This document shows positions 18,500-26,905 of a stretch of DNA of 64,000 nucleotides, piece after piece. The DNA is from Shewanella holmiensis (GTDB lineage: Bacteria; Pseudomonadota; Gammaproteobacteria; Enterobacterales; Shewanellaceae). The stretch covers positions 124,001 through 188,000 of the forward strand of contig NZ_JAMTCD010000002.1 of assembly GCF_025370255.1 (NCBI RefSeq), in the 5' to 3' direction. The number at the start of each line of letters is the position of its first letter. Position 1 is the stretch's first letter. Position numbers and translations under genes: made by a program. Below the pieces are notes generated by a model that worked only from the letters and a program-made list of their open reading frames with translations, searched no databases and had not been told where the DNA came from.

Positions 18500-19673
18500 G
18501 ACTTGATCTGACAGTTACCCATTTTTTATGGTGTCTGTCAGCTTAGATTTGAGCTAGATTTTTATCTGCCCAAATCTGTTTCCCATCCAATAATGTTTCA
18601 AGTGGCGTTCGACCACAGCACATTTTGCCTTGATGAGTTCGATCATTGTTGTAGTAATTTATCCATGCGTCTAGATCTTTTTGCAACATTTCTAAATTAT
18701 CGTATAGCTTTTTTCGGAAAGTAACCTGATAAAATTCATTCAAAATTGTCTTATGGAACCGTTCACAAATACCATTCGTTTGCGGTGACATTGCCTTAGT
18801 TTTTGTATGATCGATATCATTTATTGCTAGGTATAACTGGTAGTCATGCTGCTCAACTCGCCCGCAGTATTCTGTTCCCCTATCAGTCAATATTCGTAGC
18901 ATAGGAAGCTCGTGTTGTTCGAAATAAGGCAGAACTTTATCGTTGAGCATATCTGCTGCGGTGATTGGTGTTTTTGTCGTATAGAGCTTGGCAAACGCTA
19001 CCTTGCTATAAGTATCGACGAAAGTCTGTTGGTAGATCCTACCCACACCTTTTAGGTTACCGACATAGAACGTATCTTGTGAGCCGAGGTAGCCTGGATG
19101 ATGAGTTTCTATCTCGCCACATGCTTCATCATCATGTTTTTTCTTTTCAAGAGCAGCAACTTGGGCATCGGTTAGTATAATTCCGTCATTGGCGACCTTG
19201 TCCTCTAATGCTTTAAGCCGTTTCTTAAAGTTTTCTAGGTTATGGCGAAGCCAAATAGAGCGAACACCACTACCTGACACAAATATCCCCAGCTTACGCA
19301 GTTCATTACTGGTTCTATGTTGGCCATGAGCCGGAAAGTCGATAGCATATTTAATTACTGACTGTTCAGTCGCTTCGTCAACTCGATTCTTCAGATTAGG
19401 TGTTCTGCGTGTCTTTTCAATTAAGGCGTCAATACCACCATCTTCAACAAGTTCTTGATAGCGATAAAATGTATCTCTAGAGACACCCATTACTTTACAT
19501 GCTCGAGATACGTTACCCAGCTCTTCAGCTAAATTGAGTAAACCTGCTTTGTGTTTAATGATTGGATTGTTAGTATGCAACATGAGAGTTACCTTTGGTT
19601 TTGATTAAAAGATTCGACACCTTTATCAAAACGGGTAACTCTCACTTTTTCAAGTTGAATGTCAGATCAAGTC
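18500..19673 (-). mobile_element. Complete IS481-family insertion sequence (1,174 bp)
   Basis: GACTTGATCTGACA at 18500-18513 is repeated in perfect inverse at 19660-19673 (TGTCAGATCAAGTC), which defines the ends. One transposase gene fills the element. I see no convincing target duplication: the flanks TAGTAGCTCA and GAAACTAATA differ, which fits a flanking deletion after insertion. It lies against the ISAs1-family remnant. Confidence 0.92.
18543..19583 (-). CDS. IS481-family DDE transposase
   Basis: The 346-residue protein has an N-terminal helix-turn-helix (LAEELGNVSRACKVMGVSRD cut here, then TFYRYQELV) and an rve integrase core. The DDE triad appears in QDTFYVGNLKG with FVDTYSKVAFA, in ILTDRGTEYCG and in TNGICERFHKTILNEF. 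A C-terminal NNDRTHQGKMCCGRTPLETL is typical of IS481. AAGG lies just before the ATG. All motifs are intact, so the element may still be active. Confidence 0.95.
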   Translation of the reverse strand: MLHTNNPIIKHKAGLLNLAEELGNVSRACKVMGVSRDTFYRYQELVEDGGIDALIEKTRRTPNLKNRVDEATEQSVIKYAIDFPAHGQHRTSNELRKLGIFVSGSGVRSIWLRHNLENFKKRLKALEDKVANDGIILTDAQVAALEKKKHDDEACGEIETHHPGYLGSQDTFYVGNLKGVGRIYQQTFVDTYSKVAFAKLYTTKTPITAADMLNDKVLPYFEQHELPMLRILTDRGTEYCGRVEQHDYQLYLAINDIDHTKTKAMSPQTNGICERFHKTILNEFYQVTFRKKLYDNLEMLQKDLDAWINYYNNDRTHQGKMCCGRTPLETLLDGKQIWADKNLAQI

Positions 19674-19978
19674 GAAACTAATACATAGTAGTGCAGTGCT
19701 AACATCCGAAGCCTTTGGTACAGCTATTAGGGCTCACTGGCAAACGGAAAATAATCAGCATTGGCTTTTAGATACGCTATTTCAAGAAGATAAGCAGAAA
19801 ATGTATGATGAGGATGGTGCCAGTATCCTAGCTATTTTAAGGCGTTGGGCATTAAATCTAGTGAAGCTACATCCCGCTAAAACAAGCCAGAACCAGAAAT
19901 TCAATAGGGCTTGTTGGAGTGATGATTTCAGGGAAGAGATTATTTTTGGCGCTGGTCAAAAAGTGTAATCAGCCCCTG
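19674..19978 (+). mobile_element. 3' remnant of an ISAs1-family insertion sequence
   Basis: The frame from 19675 to the TAA at 19966-19968 reads SSAVLTSEAFGTAIRAHW, then TENNQHWLLDTLFQEDKQKM and ILAILRRWALNLVKL. This is the C-terminal end of ISAs1-family (IS4-like) transposases, which typically read IRSHWxIENxLHWxLDVxFxED. The first roughly 270 residues are missing: the IS481-family element abuts it directly. CAGCCCCTG after the stop may be the right terminal repeat. The likely history is an ISAs1 insertion into the GGDEF region, then an IS481 insertion that removed most of it. Confidence 0.82.
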
Positions 19979-20899
19979 TCAAGTATGGGAATTGCGCAAG
20001 CTCCTAATGATGGGATTGAAGCCATTTCGCTTATTCAAAAAGCCAGTGCGGCCATGACGATAAGCAAATCAAATGGATCAAGCCATAGTTTTTTTAACCA
20101 ACACACTCAACAGAACTTAAATCTACGCTCTCAACTTGAATCACGGTTAATGGATGCATTAAATAAAAATGAGTTAAGCCTTCATTATCAACCGCTAGTT
20201 CATCTAAAAACACAAAGAGTTGTTGGTGCAGAGGCATTACTTCGTTGGCATAATCCAGTATTAGGTAATGTCCCTCCTGATAAATTTATTTCTTTAGCAG
20301 AACGAAATGGCCAAATTATTGATATAGGTAATTTTGTACTTCACACAGCACTTTCTCAAACGGCTAAATGGTATAAAGCCGTAGAGCATGACTTTAAGAT
20401 TGCAATTAATATTTCACCATTACAAATCCGTAATCCTCGCTTTCTTGAACACGTTGCAGACTTGCTTAAACTATATCAACTACCAGCTACCGCTTTAGAG
20501 CTTGAAATAACTGAAGGTTTATTATTACAAGATGAGCACATAGCTCAGTTTACAATTCAAAAACTACAACAACTTGGGATAAAAATCTCGTTAGATGATT
20601 TTGGTACGGGTTATTCATCATTAAGTTACTTACAAAAATACTCATTTAATACCCTAAAAATAGATCGCTGCTTTATAAAAAAACTAGAAGAAAATAAACA
20701 AGATAGAGAGCTAACTAAAACCATCATAGCGATAGGTAAAAAACTCAATTTAGAAGTGATTGCAGAAGGTGTTGAAACCGTCAATCAAGATGCCTTTATT
20801 CGCAAAGAATGCTGTGATTTGGGTCAAGGTTATTTTTATGGGAAACCAATGACTGCAGAACAATTTGAACGCACTTTTATCCATAAAAAATGCACTTGA
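19979..20899 (+). pseudogene. 3' part of the disrupted gene: intact EAL phosphodiesterase domain
   Basis: The fragment resumes with the end of a GGDEF domain (SMGIAQAPNDGIEAISLIQK) and continues through a complete EAL domain: LHYQPLVHLKTQRVVGAEAL, RNPRFLEHVADLL, a LELEITEGLLLQD strand, the SLDDFGTGYSSLSYL metal/loop motif, KIDRCFIKKLEE and VIAEGVETVNQ. The metal and catalytic residues of EAL phosphodiesterases appear present. An in-frame ATG at 19985 and one inside the ISAs1 remnant at 19919 could in principle drive a stand-alone EAL protein. No normal promoter or ribosome site for that is evident, so I call it a pseudogene fragment. Confidence 0.82.
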
Positions 20900-21212
20900 T
20901 CATCGAGTTAACACACCTCATTGAATTAATTGTATGAGCTATAATCCTAGAAAATACTGACTATGAGTAAGCCAAAAGGGCCTTAATAAAGACCCTTAGA
21001 CACATGGAACAAATTAACTAACCTCAGATCGCAAGAATAAATGCATATTAAACAGCTCTTTGCTGCGCTCACAGCTTTGAATTGGCTTGTAATAGACTCG
21101 CTATTAAAGTGTCAATTCACCTTGTTATCAGCACCACATCAAATTTACTATAAGCAATTGAATATTAAGAATATCAATTGCCCCTTAACCCGAGTCGAGG
21201 TTAAATACATTT
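20900..21212. other. Gap with an AT-rich hairpin after yadH
   Basis: GCAATTG (21154-21160) and ATATT (21162-21166) pair with AATAT and CAATTGC (21170-21181) around AAG, with one bulged A. It lies just past the yadH stop on that strand and could mark its 3' end, though a strong T-run is missing. Nothing else is seen. Confidence 0.45.
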
Positions 21213-21983
21213 CTAGCTTCGCAGCCCAATACCACGCGATATAAGGTAGTAAGCCAACGTCCATAAGGCGACACAAAAGCCGACCATGATAGCCACCGAT
21301 AACGGCACGCTGATATCGGCAAAGCCTAAAAAGCCATAGCGGAATACGTTGATCATATACACCACAGGGTTTAACCCTGACACACCTTGCCAAAATTCTG
21401 GCAACAATGACAACGAGTAAAACACGCCACCAAGATAGGTTAATGGGGTTAATACAAACGTTGGAATGATACTGATATCGTCAAAGCTTTTGGCAAATAC
21501 TGCATTAATTAATCCGCCGAGTGAAAATAGCACTGAGGTTAAAAACACCGTTAATATCACCAGACCAACATGATGTAAGCTGATATTAACAAACAACATT
21601 GCCACTACAGTCACAATAAGGCCGACACATAAGCCACGGGCCACTCCGCCGCCGACATAGCCGGCTATCATCACATAATGTGGCACGGGTGCGACCATAA
21701 TTTCTTCTATATTGCCTTGAAACTTAGCGCTATAAAATGATGAGGCCACATTAGAATATGAGTTGGTGATTACTGACATCATAATTAACCCTGGAGCGAT
21801 AAATTCCATGTAGCTTACGCCACCCATTTCACCAATACGGCTGCCGACTAAGTTACCAAAAATGAGAAAGTATAAGGTCATAGTAATAGCTGGCGGCACT
21901 AAGGTTTGCACCCAGATACGGGTGAAGCGATTAATTTCTTTCTTTAAAATACTTCTAAAGGCGACTAAATACAGTGCGTTCAT
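21213..21983 (-). CDS. yadH: ABC-2 type transporter permease YadH
   Basis: The 256-residue protein has six predicted membrane segments and the ABC-2 permease signature (VSYMEFIAPGLIMMSVITNS, then YSAKFQGNIEEIMVAPVP, and a late LTPLTYLGGVFYSLSLLP). It matches E. coli YadH in length. The substrate is unknown. It overlaps the stop of the ATPase gene upstream by one base at 21983, so the pair is translationally coupled and forms one exporter. Confidence 0.92.
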   Translation of the reverse strand: MNALYLVAFRSILKKEINRFTRIWVQTLVPPAITMTLYFLIFGNLVGSRIGEMGGVSYMEFIAPGLIMMSVITNSYSNVASSFYSAKFQGNIEEIMVAPVPHYVMIAGYVGGGVARGLCVGLIVTVVAMLFVNISLHHVGLVILTVFLTSVLFSLGGLINAVFAKSFDDISIIPTFVLTPLTYLGGVFYSLSLLPEFWQGVSGLNPVVYMINVFRYGFLGFADISVPLSVAIMVGFCVALWTLAYYLISRGIGLRS

Positions 21984-22918
21984 TATTTCGCCCCCTTGGC
22001 TTTTTCAACGAGCTCGACAAATAGCTCTTCTAGGCGGTTAGCTTTATTGCGCATTGATAGCACTTCTATGTTGGCAGTGGTTAGCTGGGTAAATAGGCTA
22101 TTCATGCTTTGATTTTTAGCCACATCAACTTCTAGTGTGTGTGGGTCTATCAAGCGACATGACATGTTTTCCAGCTTAGGTGCGGCGCTGAGATTTTGAG
22201 TCAAATCTAAGATAAAGGTTTCAACATTTAACTTACTAAGCAACGACTTCATGCTAGTGCATTCCACTAAACGCCCGGTGTCGATAATACCAATATTACG
22301 ACACAGCATTTCAGCTTCTTCAAGATAATGGGTGGTGAGAATAATGGTCACGCCCTGGGCATTAATCTGCTTTAAAAAATCCCACATTGAACGGCGCAGC
22401 TCAATATCTACCCCGGCTGTGGGTTCATCTAAAATAAGCAGTTTGGGTTCATGCATTAATGCGCGAGCAATCATTAGGCGACGTTTCATGCCGCCCGATA
22501 ACTCACGTGCCTGCGCATTACGCTTGTGCCATAAATCCAGTTGTGACAGGTATTTTTCAGCACGAACCAACGCAATGTTGCGTGTCACGCCGTAGTAACC
22601 AGCCTGGTTAACCACAATTTGCAGCACAGTTTCAAACTGATTAAAGTTAAATTCCTGAGGCACTAAACCAATACACAATTTGGCGCGTTCAAGTTGTTGG
22701 TCAATATCAAAGCCAAACACTTTGACGCTGCCTGCGGTTTTTTGCACTAACGAACTAATAATGCCAATAGTGGTCGACTTACCTGCACCGTTAGGGCCTA
22801 GCAATGCAAAAAAGTCACCTTGTTTAACCGTTAAACTGAGTGACTTAACGGCTTCAACTCCCCCTTTATAGGTTTTTTGTAGGTTTTCTATCACCAGGGC
22901 ATCGGTGTGTTCTGTCAT
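21983..22918 (-). CDS. yadG: ABC transporter ATP-binding protein YadG
   Basis: The 311-residue ATPase has Walker A GPNGAGKST, a Q-loop in IGLVPQEFNFN, the ABC signature LSGGMKRR, Walker B LLILDEPTAGVD and the switch His in LTTHYLEEAE. The C-terminal 80 residues form the usual accessory region of this subfamily. AAGGAATTTAGC precedes the ATG. It energises the YadH permease encoded immediately downstream. A terminator separates it from hpt upstream. Confidence 0.94.
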   Translation of the reverse strand: MTEHTDALVIENLQKTYKGGVEAVKSLSLTVKQGDFFALLGPNGAGKSTTIGIISSLVQKTAGSVKVFGFDIDQQLERAKLCIGLVPQEFNFNQFETVLQIVVNQAGYYGVTRNIALVRAEKYLSQLDLWHKRNAQARELSGGMKRRLMIARALMHEPKLLILDEPTAGVDIELRRSMWDFLKQINAQGVTIILTTHYLEEAEMLCRNIGIIDTGRLVECTSMKSLLSKLNVETFILDLTQNLSAAPKLENMSCRLIDPHTLEVDVAKNQSMNSLFTQLTTANIEVLSMRNKANRLEELFVELVEKAKGAK

Positions 22919-22939
22919 GCTAAATTCCTTATTTTATCG

Positions 22940-22965
22940 AAAAAAACTCCCACAATTGTGGGAGT
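22940..22965 (-). terminator. Intrinsic terminator of the hpt transcript
   Basis: ACTCCCACAATTGTGGGAGT at 22946-22965 is a perfect 20-bp palindrome. On the minus strand it is followed by a T-run (the A-run 22940-22946 on plus). It lies between hpt and yadG. Confidence 0.9.
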
Positions 22966-22985
22966 AATTTGTAATACTGCTGTCG

Positions 22986-23513
22986 TTATAAAGGCACGAC
23001 TTTAGCTATGTAAGGCAGATTTCGATATTGCTCGGCATAATCAATGCCGTAGCCCACAATAAACTCGTCGGGAATTGTCATGCCAATAAAATCAACGGGC
23101 ACATCCACTTCACGGCGTTCTGGCTTATCTAATAAGGTGCATAACGCCAGGCTTTTTGGATTACGCAGCAATAAAATTTCACGCACCTTATTTAAGGTGT
23201 TGCCCGAGTCAATTAAGTCTTCAACAATCAATACGTCACGACCAGCAATATCTGATTGAACATCTTTTAATATTTTTACATCGCGAGAACTGGTGGTTGA
23301 GTTGCCATAACTTGATACCGACATAAAGTCGATTTCAACATGACCTTTAATACGGCGACATAAATCGGCCATAAAGACCACTGAGCCTTTTAGTAGGCCA
23401 ACCATTAATAAGCGCTCACTGTTGGCATAGTGGGCGTTAATACGCTCGGCAAGTTGGTCTAAAGTATTGTTGATTTCTTCGGTTGAAATCATAGGTTCAA
23501 TCGTGTGTTTCAT
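22986..23513 (-). CDS. hpt: Hypoxanthine phosphoribosyltransferase
   Basis: ATG 23513 is chosen because GAGAA sits 4-5 bases upstream and because the family begins MKHTI-like. The earlier ATG at 23555 lies inside the upstream gene. The 175-residue product has the PRPP-binding motif [14 protein letters not shown], the flexible-loop [16 protein letters not shown] segment and the purine-contacting [18 protein letters not shown] region. It converts hypoxanthine (and guanine) with PRPP into nucleotides for purine salvage. It lies 7 bases downstream of ubiX on the same strand and ends at a terminator. Confidence 0.96.
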   Translation of the reverse strand: MKHTIEPMISTEEINNTLDQLAERINAHYANSERLLMVGLLKGSVVFMADLCRRIKGHVEIDFMSVSSYGNSTTSSRDVKILKDVQSDIAGRDVLIVEDLIDSGNTLNKVREILLLRNPKSLALCTLLDKPERREVDVPVDFIGMTIPDEFIVGYGIDYAEQYRNLPYIAKVVPL

Positions 23514-23520
23514 ACTGTTC

Positions 23521-24180
23521 TCAATTATCGATATTTTGGGGGGCGTCAACGCCATAACCCCAGCGATTTGTCAGTGCGTGTGATATTCCCAAATGATCCA
23601 GAATTCGGGAAACCATGAAGTTTACCAGATCTTCTATCGATTTGGGATTATGATAAAACCCTGGTGCGGCAGGCATAATGGTTGCACCATTGCGTGTTAG
23701 GCTTAACATATGCTCTAAGTGTATGGCGCTAAAGGGAGTTTCCCTAGGAACAAGAATTAATTGACCGCGCTCTTTTAATACCACATCGGCTGCACGTTCT
23801 AATAAATTATTACTCATTCCGGTTGCAACTGCGGCTAATGTGCCCGTTGAGCAAGGGCAAATAACCATTTGCTTCGGCGCCGCACTGCCTGATGCTGGCG
23901 GCGAAAACCACTCATCTTTGCCTAACACGACTAACTCACCCGTCAGGGCGATTTTTTGCTCGGCAAAATAACTCAATAATTGTGCTCGCGCCTTTTCAGG
24001 ATTTGCGCTCAATTGCAGTGCATGTTCTGTGGCTAATACCACTCTCGCGGCGCTAGATATCATCAAAAAAACCTGATAATCGGCCGCAAGCAGACATTGC
24101 AGTAACTTGATACCGTAAGGTGCTCCTGATGCTCCGGTCCACGCTAGGCTAATTGCTTTCTCTTTTCTGGCATAAGCCAT
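23521..24180 (-). CDS. ubiX: Flavin prenyltransferase UbiX
   Basis: The 219-residue flavoprotein has the family markers [17 protein letters not shown] at the N-terminus, the [20 protein letters not shown] and [20 protein letters not shown] segments and the [14 protein letters not shown] motif. It attaches a dimethylallyl group to FMN, making the cofactor used by the UbiD decarboxylase in ubiquinone synthesis. AGGAAAAATC precedes the ATG. It sits between mpl and hpt, all on the minus strand, an order I associate with Shewanella. Confidence 0.95.
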   Translation of the reverse strand: MAYARKEKAISLAWTGASGAPYGIKLLQCLLAADYQVFLMISSAARVVLATEHALQLSANPEKARAQLLSYFAEQKIALTGELVVLGKDEWFSPPASGSAAPKQMVICPCSTGTLAAVATGMSNNLLERAADVVLKERGQLILVPRETPFSAIHLEHMLSLTRNGATIMPAAPGFYHNPKSIEDLVNFMVSRILDHLGISHALTNRWGYGVDAPQNIDN

Positions 24181-24229
24181 GATTTTTCCTTATTCGGTGC
24201 GCCCCATAACCACTGATTTAGCGCATGGG

Positions 24230-25606
24230 TTATTGGCTCAGCAATGCCTGAATAATTTGCTGATGAATCCCATTAAAACCACCGTTACTCATTACCACAA
24301 TGGTGTCACCTGGTTTGGCTGATTGACAGACCTTAGCCACGATATGACCAATATCATCGCTCACCGCAACGGGAAGGGTTGCCGAGCGCATATTGTCGGC
24401 AATATCCCAGCCCACGTTACTGGCCTGATATAACCAGGCTTCGTTTGCTAAAGCCATTGAGCTGGCTAAAGTGTCTTTGTGTACGCCACTTTTCATGGTG
24501 TTTGAGCGCGGCTCAAGTACCACAATGATTTTGCCATCGCCCACTTTAGCGCGTAAGCCTTTTAATGTGGTTTCAATCGCAGTTGGATGATGAGCAAAGT
24601 CATCATAAACCGCGATATTATTTGGCGTGGCCAGTAATTCCATCCGGCGTTTTGGCGGGCTAAATTGGGTTAATGCTTCAATGGCATTAACAGGGGTAAC
24701 GCCAACATGCCTTGCTGCAGCAATGGCCATTACCGCATTTTCAATGTTGTGTTGGCCAATTAAACCCCAGTCTAAAATCCCCTGTGATTCGCCTTTAAAA
24801 AACACTTCAAACTGATGACCATCTGCGGCAATACATTTTCCCTGCCAACCGTTTGTGTCCGCTTGCTGGCTAAAGGTCTCTTGCTCGCTCCAGCACCCCA
24901 TATCAATCACTTGTTGTACGGCTGTAACATCTTTAGGCCAAATCACTTTGCCTTCGCTCGGTACGGTACGGATGACATGGTTAAACTGACGCTGAATGGC
25001 GGCTAAATCGGCAAAGATATCAGCATGATCAAACTCAAGATTGTTGATCACTAACGTGCGTGGGCGGTAATGGACAAACTTAGATCGCTTATCGAAAAAT
25101 GCACTGTCATATTCATCGGCTTCAACTACAAAAAAAGGAGAATTGCCTAAACGAGCAGACACACCAAAGTTTTGTGGCACACCGCCGATTAAAAAACCGG
25201 GCTCGTATCCACAATATTCTAATATCCAGGCCAACATGCTTGAGGTCGATGTTTTACCGTGAGTGCCGGATACAGCAAGTACCCAGCGGTTTGGCAAAAT
25301 ATGTTCTGACAAAAATTGCGGCCCAGACGTGTACTTAATACCGCGGTTTAATACGGCTTCAACACACGGATTACCTCGGCTCATGGCATTACCAATCACC
25401 ACAAGATCAGGTTGGTCTTTACCTTCTTCACCTAGTTGGGAAGGGTCAAAGCCTTGAATTAATTCTATGCCCTGCTGCTCTAGCTGTGTGCTCATCGGTG
25501 GATAGACATTGGCATCGCTGCCCGTCACTTTGTGCCCCATTGCGCGTGCTAACAATGCCAAACCGCCCATAAAGGTGCCACAAATGCCAAGAATATGTAC
25601 GTGCAT
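24230..25606 (-). CDS. mpl: UDP-MurNAc:L-alanyl-gamma-D-glutamyl-meso-diaminopimelate ligase
   Basis: The 458-residue Mur-ligase family enzyme opens with HVHILGICGTFMGGLALLAR, has the ATP-binding P-loop VSGTHGKTSTSSMLAW, a middle-domain EADEYDSAFFDKRSKFVHY segment and the C-terminal YDDFAHHPTAIETTLKGLR block. These are the Mpl rather than MurC variants of the motifs. It ligates recovered murein tripeptide to UDP-MurNAc in cell-wall recycling. The ribosome site is weak. It is followed on the same strand by ubiX after 49 bases. Confidence 0.95.
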   Translation of the reverse strand: MHVHILGICGTFMGGLALLARAMGHKVTGSDANVYPPMSTQLEQQGIELIQGFDPSQLGEEGKDQPDLVVIGNAMSRGNPCVEAVLNRGIKYTSGPQFLSEHILPNRWVLAVSGTHGKTSTSSMLAWILEYCGYEPGFLIGGVPQNFGVSARLGNSPFFVVEADEYDSAFFDKRSKFVHYRPRTLVINNLEFDHADIFADLAAIQRQFNHVIRTVPSEGKVIWPKDVTAVQQVIDMGCWSEQETFSQQADTNGWQGKCIAADGHQFEVFFKGESQGILDWGLIGQHNIENAVMAIAAARHVGVTPVNAIEALTQFSPPKRRMELLATPNNIAVYDDFAHHPTAIETTLKGLRAKVGDGKIIVVLEPRSNTMKSGVHKDTLASSMALANEAWLYQASNVGWDIADNMRSATLPVAVSDDIGHIVAKVCQSAKPGDTIVVMSNGGFNGIHQQIIQALLSQ

Positions 25607-25722
25607 GCAAAAACTCTATTTAAGAACCATTGAGCGTTATTCTACCCAGTAGCAAAGGCATTGTCAGTTAACAATGCCTTAATTTAACTTCATATTAGTT
25701 AATCGGGTTTGCATCAAAGTTT

Positions 25723-26382
25723 TTATGCTGCCAAAAACTCTGCTCGGGTAGATGGATTGGCTTTGAAGCTGCCGCCTAATGCAGTTGTTTGGGTGCTTGA
25801 GGTCGTGTCCATGATGCCGCGCGATTTAACACAATAATGGGTAGCATTAATGCTAACGGCCACATCTTGGGTATCCAGCAAGGTTTGCAATGCCACCAAT
25901 ACTTGCTGGGTTAATCGCTCCTGTACTTGTGGACGCTGGGCAAAGAATCTCACTATACGATTGATCTTCGATAAACCAATAATTTTACCTTTAGGTATAT
26001 ACGCGACCTTGGCGATGCCATCTATGGTGATAAAGTGATGTTCACAGGTGCTAACCACACTGATATTGCTCACTTTTACCATTTCCTCTACGCCCATTTT
26101 ATTATCAATTTGGCTAATTTTAGGGAAGTTGGCGTAATCCAATCCGGAAAATATTTCATTTACATACATTTTGGCAATACGGTGTGGTGTTTCCGCTAAA
26201 CTGTCGTCGGCTAAATCTAATCCTAACGTTGCCACGACTTCTGTCATTAATCCTTTAATGCGTTGATATTTTTGTTCAGAGGTCAATTCTGATGGTAATA
26301 GTGGCGTTTCTAACCCGTGCTCAACTAATGCTGACTGCACTTTTTGTGCGGCGACTGAAATAGTACTGTTTGCTGCTGACAT
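25723..26382 (-). CDS. folE: GTP cyclohydrolase I
   Basis: The 219-residue protein has the FolE signature [12 protein letters not shown], with Cys and His zinc ligands, followed by [21 protein letters not shown] and, later, the zinc Cys in [15 protein letters not shown]. It makes 7,8-dihydroneopterin triphosphate from GTP, the first step to folates and related pterins. It lies 22 bases downstream of folX on the same strand, so they are likely one operon. Confidence 0.96.
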   Translation of the reverse strand: MSAANSTISVAAQKVQSALVEHGLETPLLPSELTSEQKYQRIKGLMTEVVATLGLDLADDSLAETPHRIAKMYVNEIFSGLDYANFPKISQIDNKMGVEEMVKVSNISVVSTCEHHFITIDGIAKVAYIPKGKIIGLSKINRIVRFFAQRPQVQERLTQQVLVALQTLLDTQDVAVSINATHYCVKSRGIMDTTSSTQTTALGGSFKANPSTRAEFLAA

Positions 26383-26404
26383 AAGATAAGTCTCGTAAGT
26401 AAGG

Positions 26405-26782
26405 TTAACGACGGTGCTCTAAAGATAAGGATACTGAATCAGCGAACCTTAAGGCATGTGGTTTGTCGATGGTCACTTTAGCTAATGTCACTGAGGGATG
26501 TTCACTGCAGATATCGACAACATCTGCGACTAATTTTTCAAGTAATAGAAACCGCCCTTCTTCAACATGCTGAATCACCTTTTTAGTGATCACTTTATAA
26601 TTTAAGGCATCGGCAACGTTATCGGTTTGAAATGACTTATCCGCCGGATAATGGATTTCAATATTGATCACCACATCTTGCTGCTTTTCCCTTTCATCAG
26701 GATTAAAGCCGATGAAAGTGCGTAAACGCAAATTGGTGACGTTAATAATCGCATTACTATAAGCACCTGTTGTTAAGGACAT
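26405..26782 (-). CDS. folX: Dihydroneopterin triphosphate 2'-epimerase
   Basis: The 125-residue protein belongs to the FolB/FolX fold. [20 protein letters not shown] with an Asn-Pro-Asp instead of the FolB pattern, and [20 protein letters not shown], are FolX-like. The late ERR-type end is EHRR. It would epimerise the folE product toward monapterin. Its place directly before folE supports a shared pterin pathway. No folM candidate is beside it. Confidence 0.88.
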   Translation of the reverse strand: MSLTTGAYSNAIINVTNLRLRTFIGFNPDEREKQQDVVINIEIHYPADKSFQTDNVADALNYKVITKKVIQHVEEGRFLLLEKLVADVVDICSEHPSVTLAKVTIDKPHALRFADSVSLSLEHRR

Positions 26783-26852
26783 AATATTGGCTCGAATTTA
26801 ACTAACATGCTCTTTGATACGCAATTAAATTGACAACGGTTCACATACGAAT

Positions 26853-26882
26853 AAAAAAGCCCTATTCAATAAATAGGGCTTT
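26853..26882 (-). terminator. Intrinsic terminator of the RND efflux operon
   Basis: AAAGCCCTATT (26856-26866) pairs perfectly with AATAGGGCTTT (26872-26882) around CAATA. On the minus strand it is followed by six T. It lies about 25 bases past the RND stop. Confidence 0.92.
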
Positions 26883-26905
26883 AAAGACCAACATATATGA
26901 GCAAC

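Noticed and set aside
18490..19690. Possible target-site duplication of the IS481-family element
   Set aside because: Flanks TAGTAGCTCAG and TAGTAGTGCAG look alike but are not identical and are not adjacent to the right terminal repeat.
19919..19984. ATG start giving a 326-residue EAL protein
   Set aside because: The first 20 codons are ISAs1-family DNA read out of the transposase frame; the EAL fragment truly resumes after 19978.
21041..21244. 67-codon plus-strand ORF beside yadH
   Set aside because: It overlaps the 3' end of yadH and contains the AT-rich hairpin; no conserved feature.
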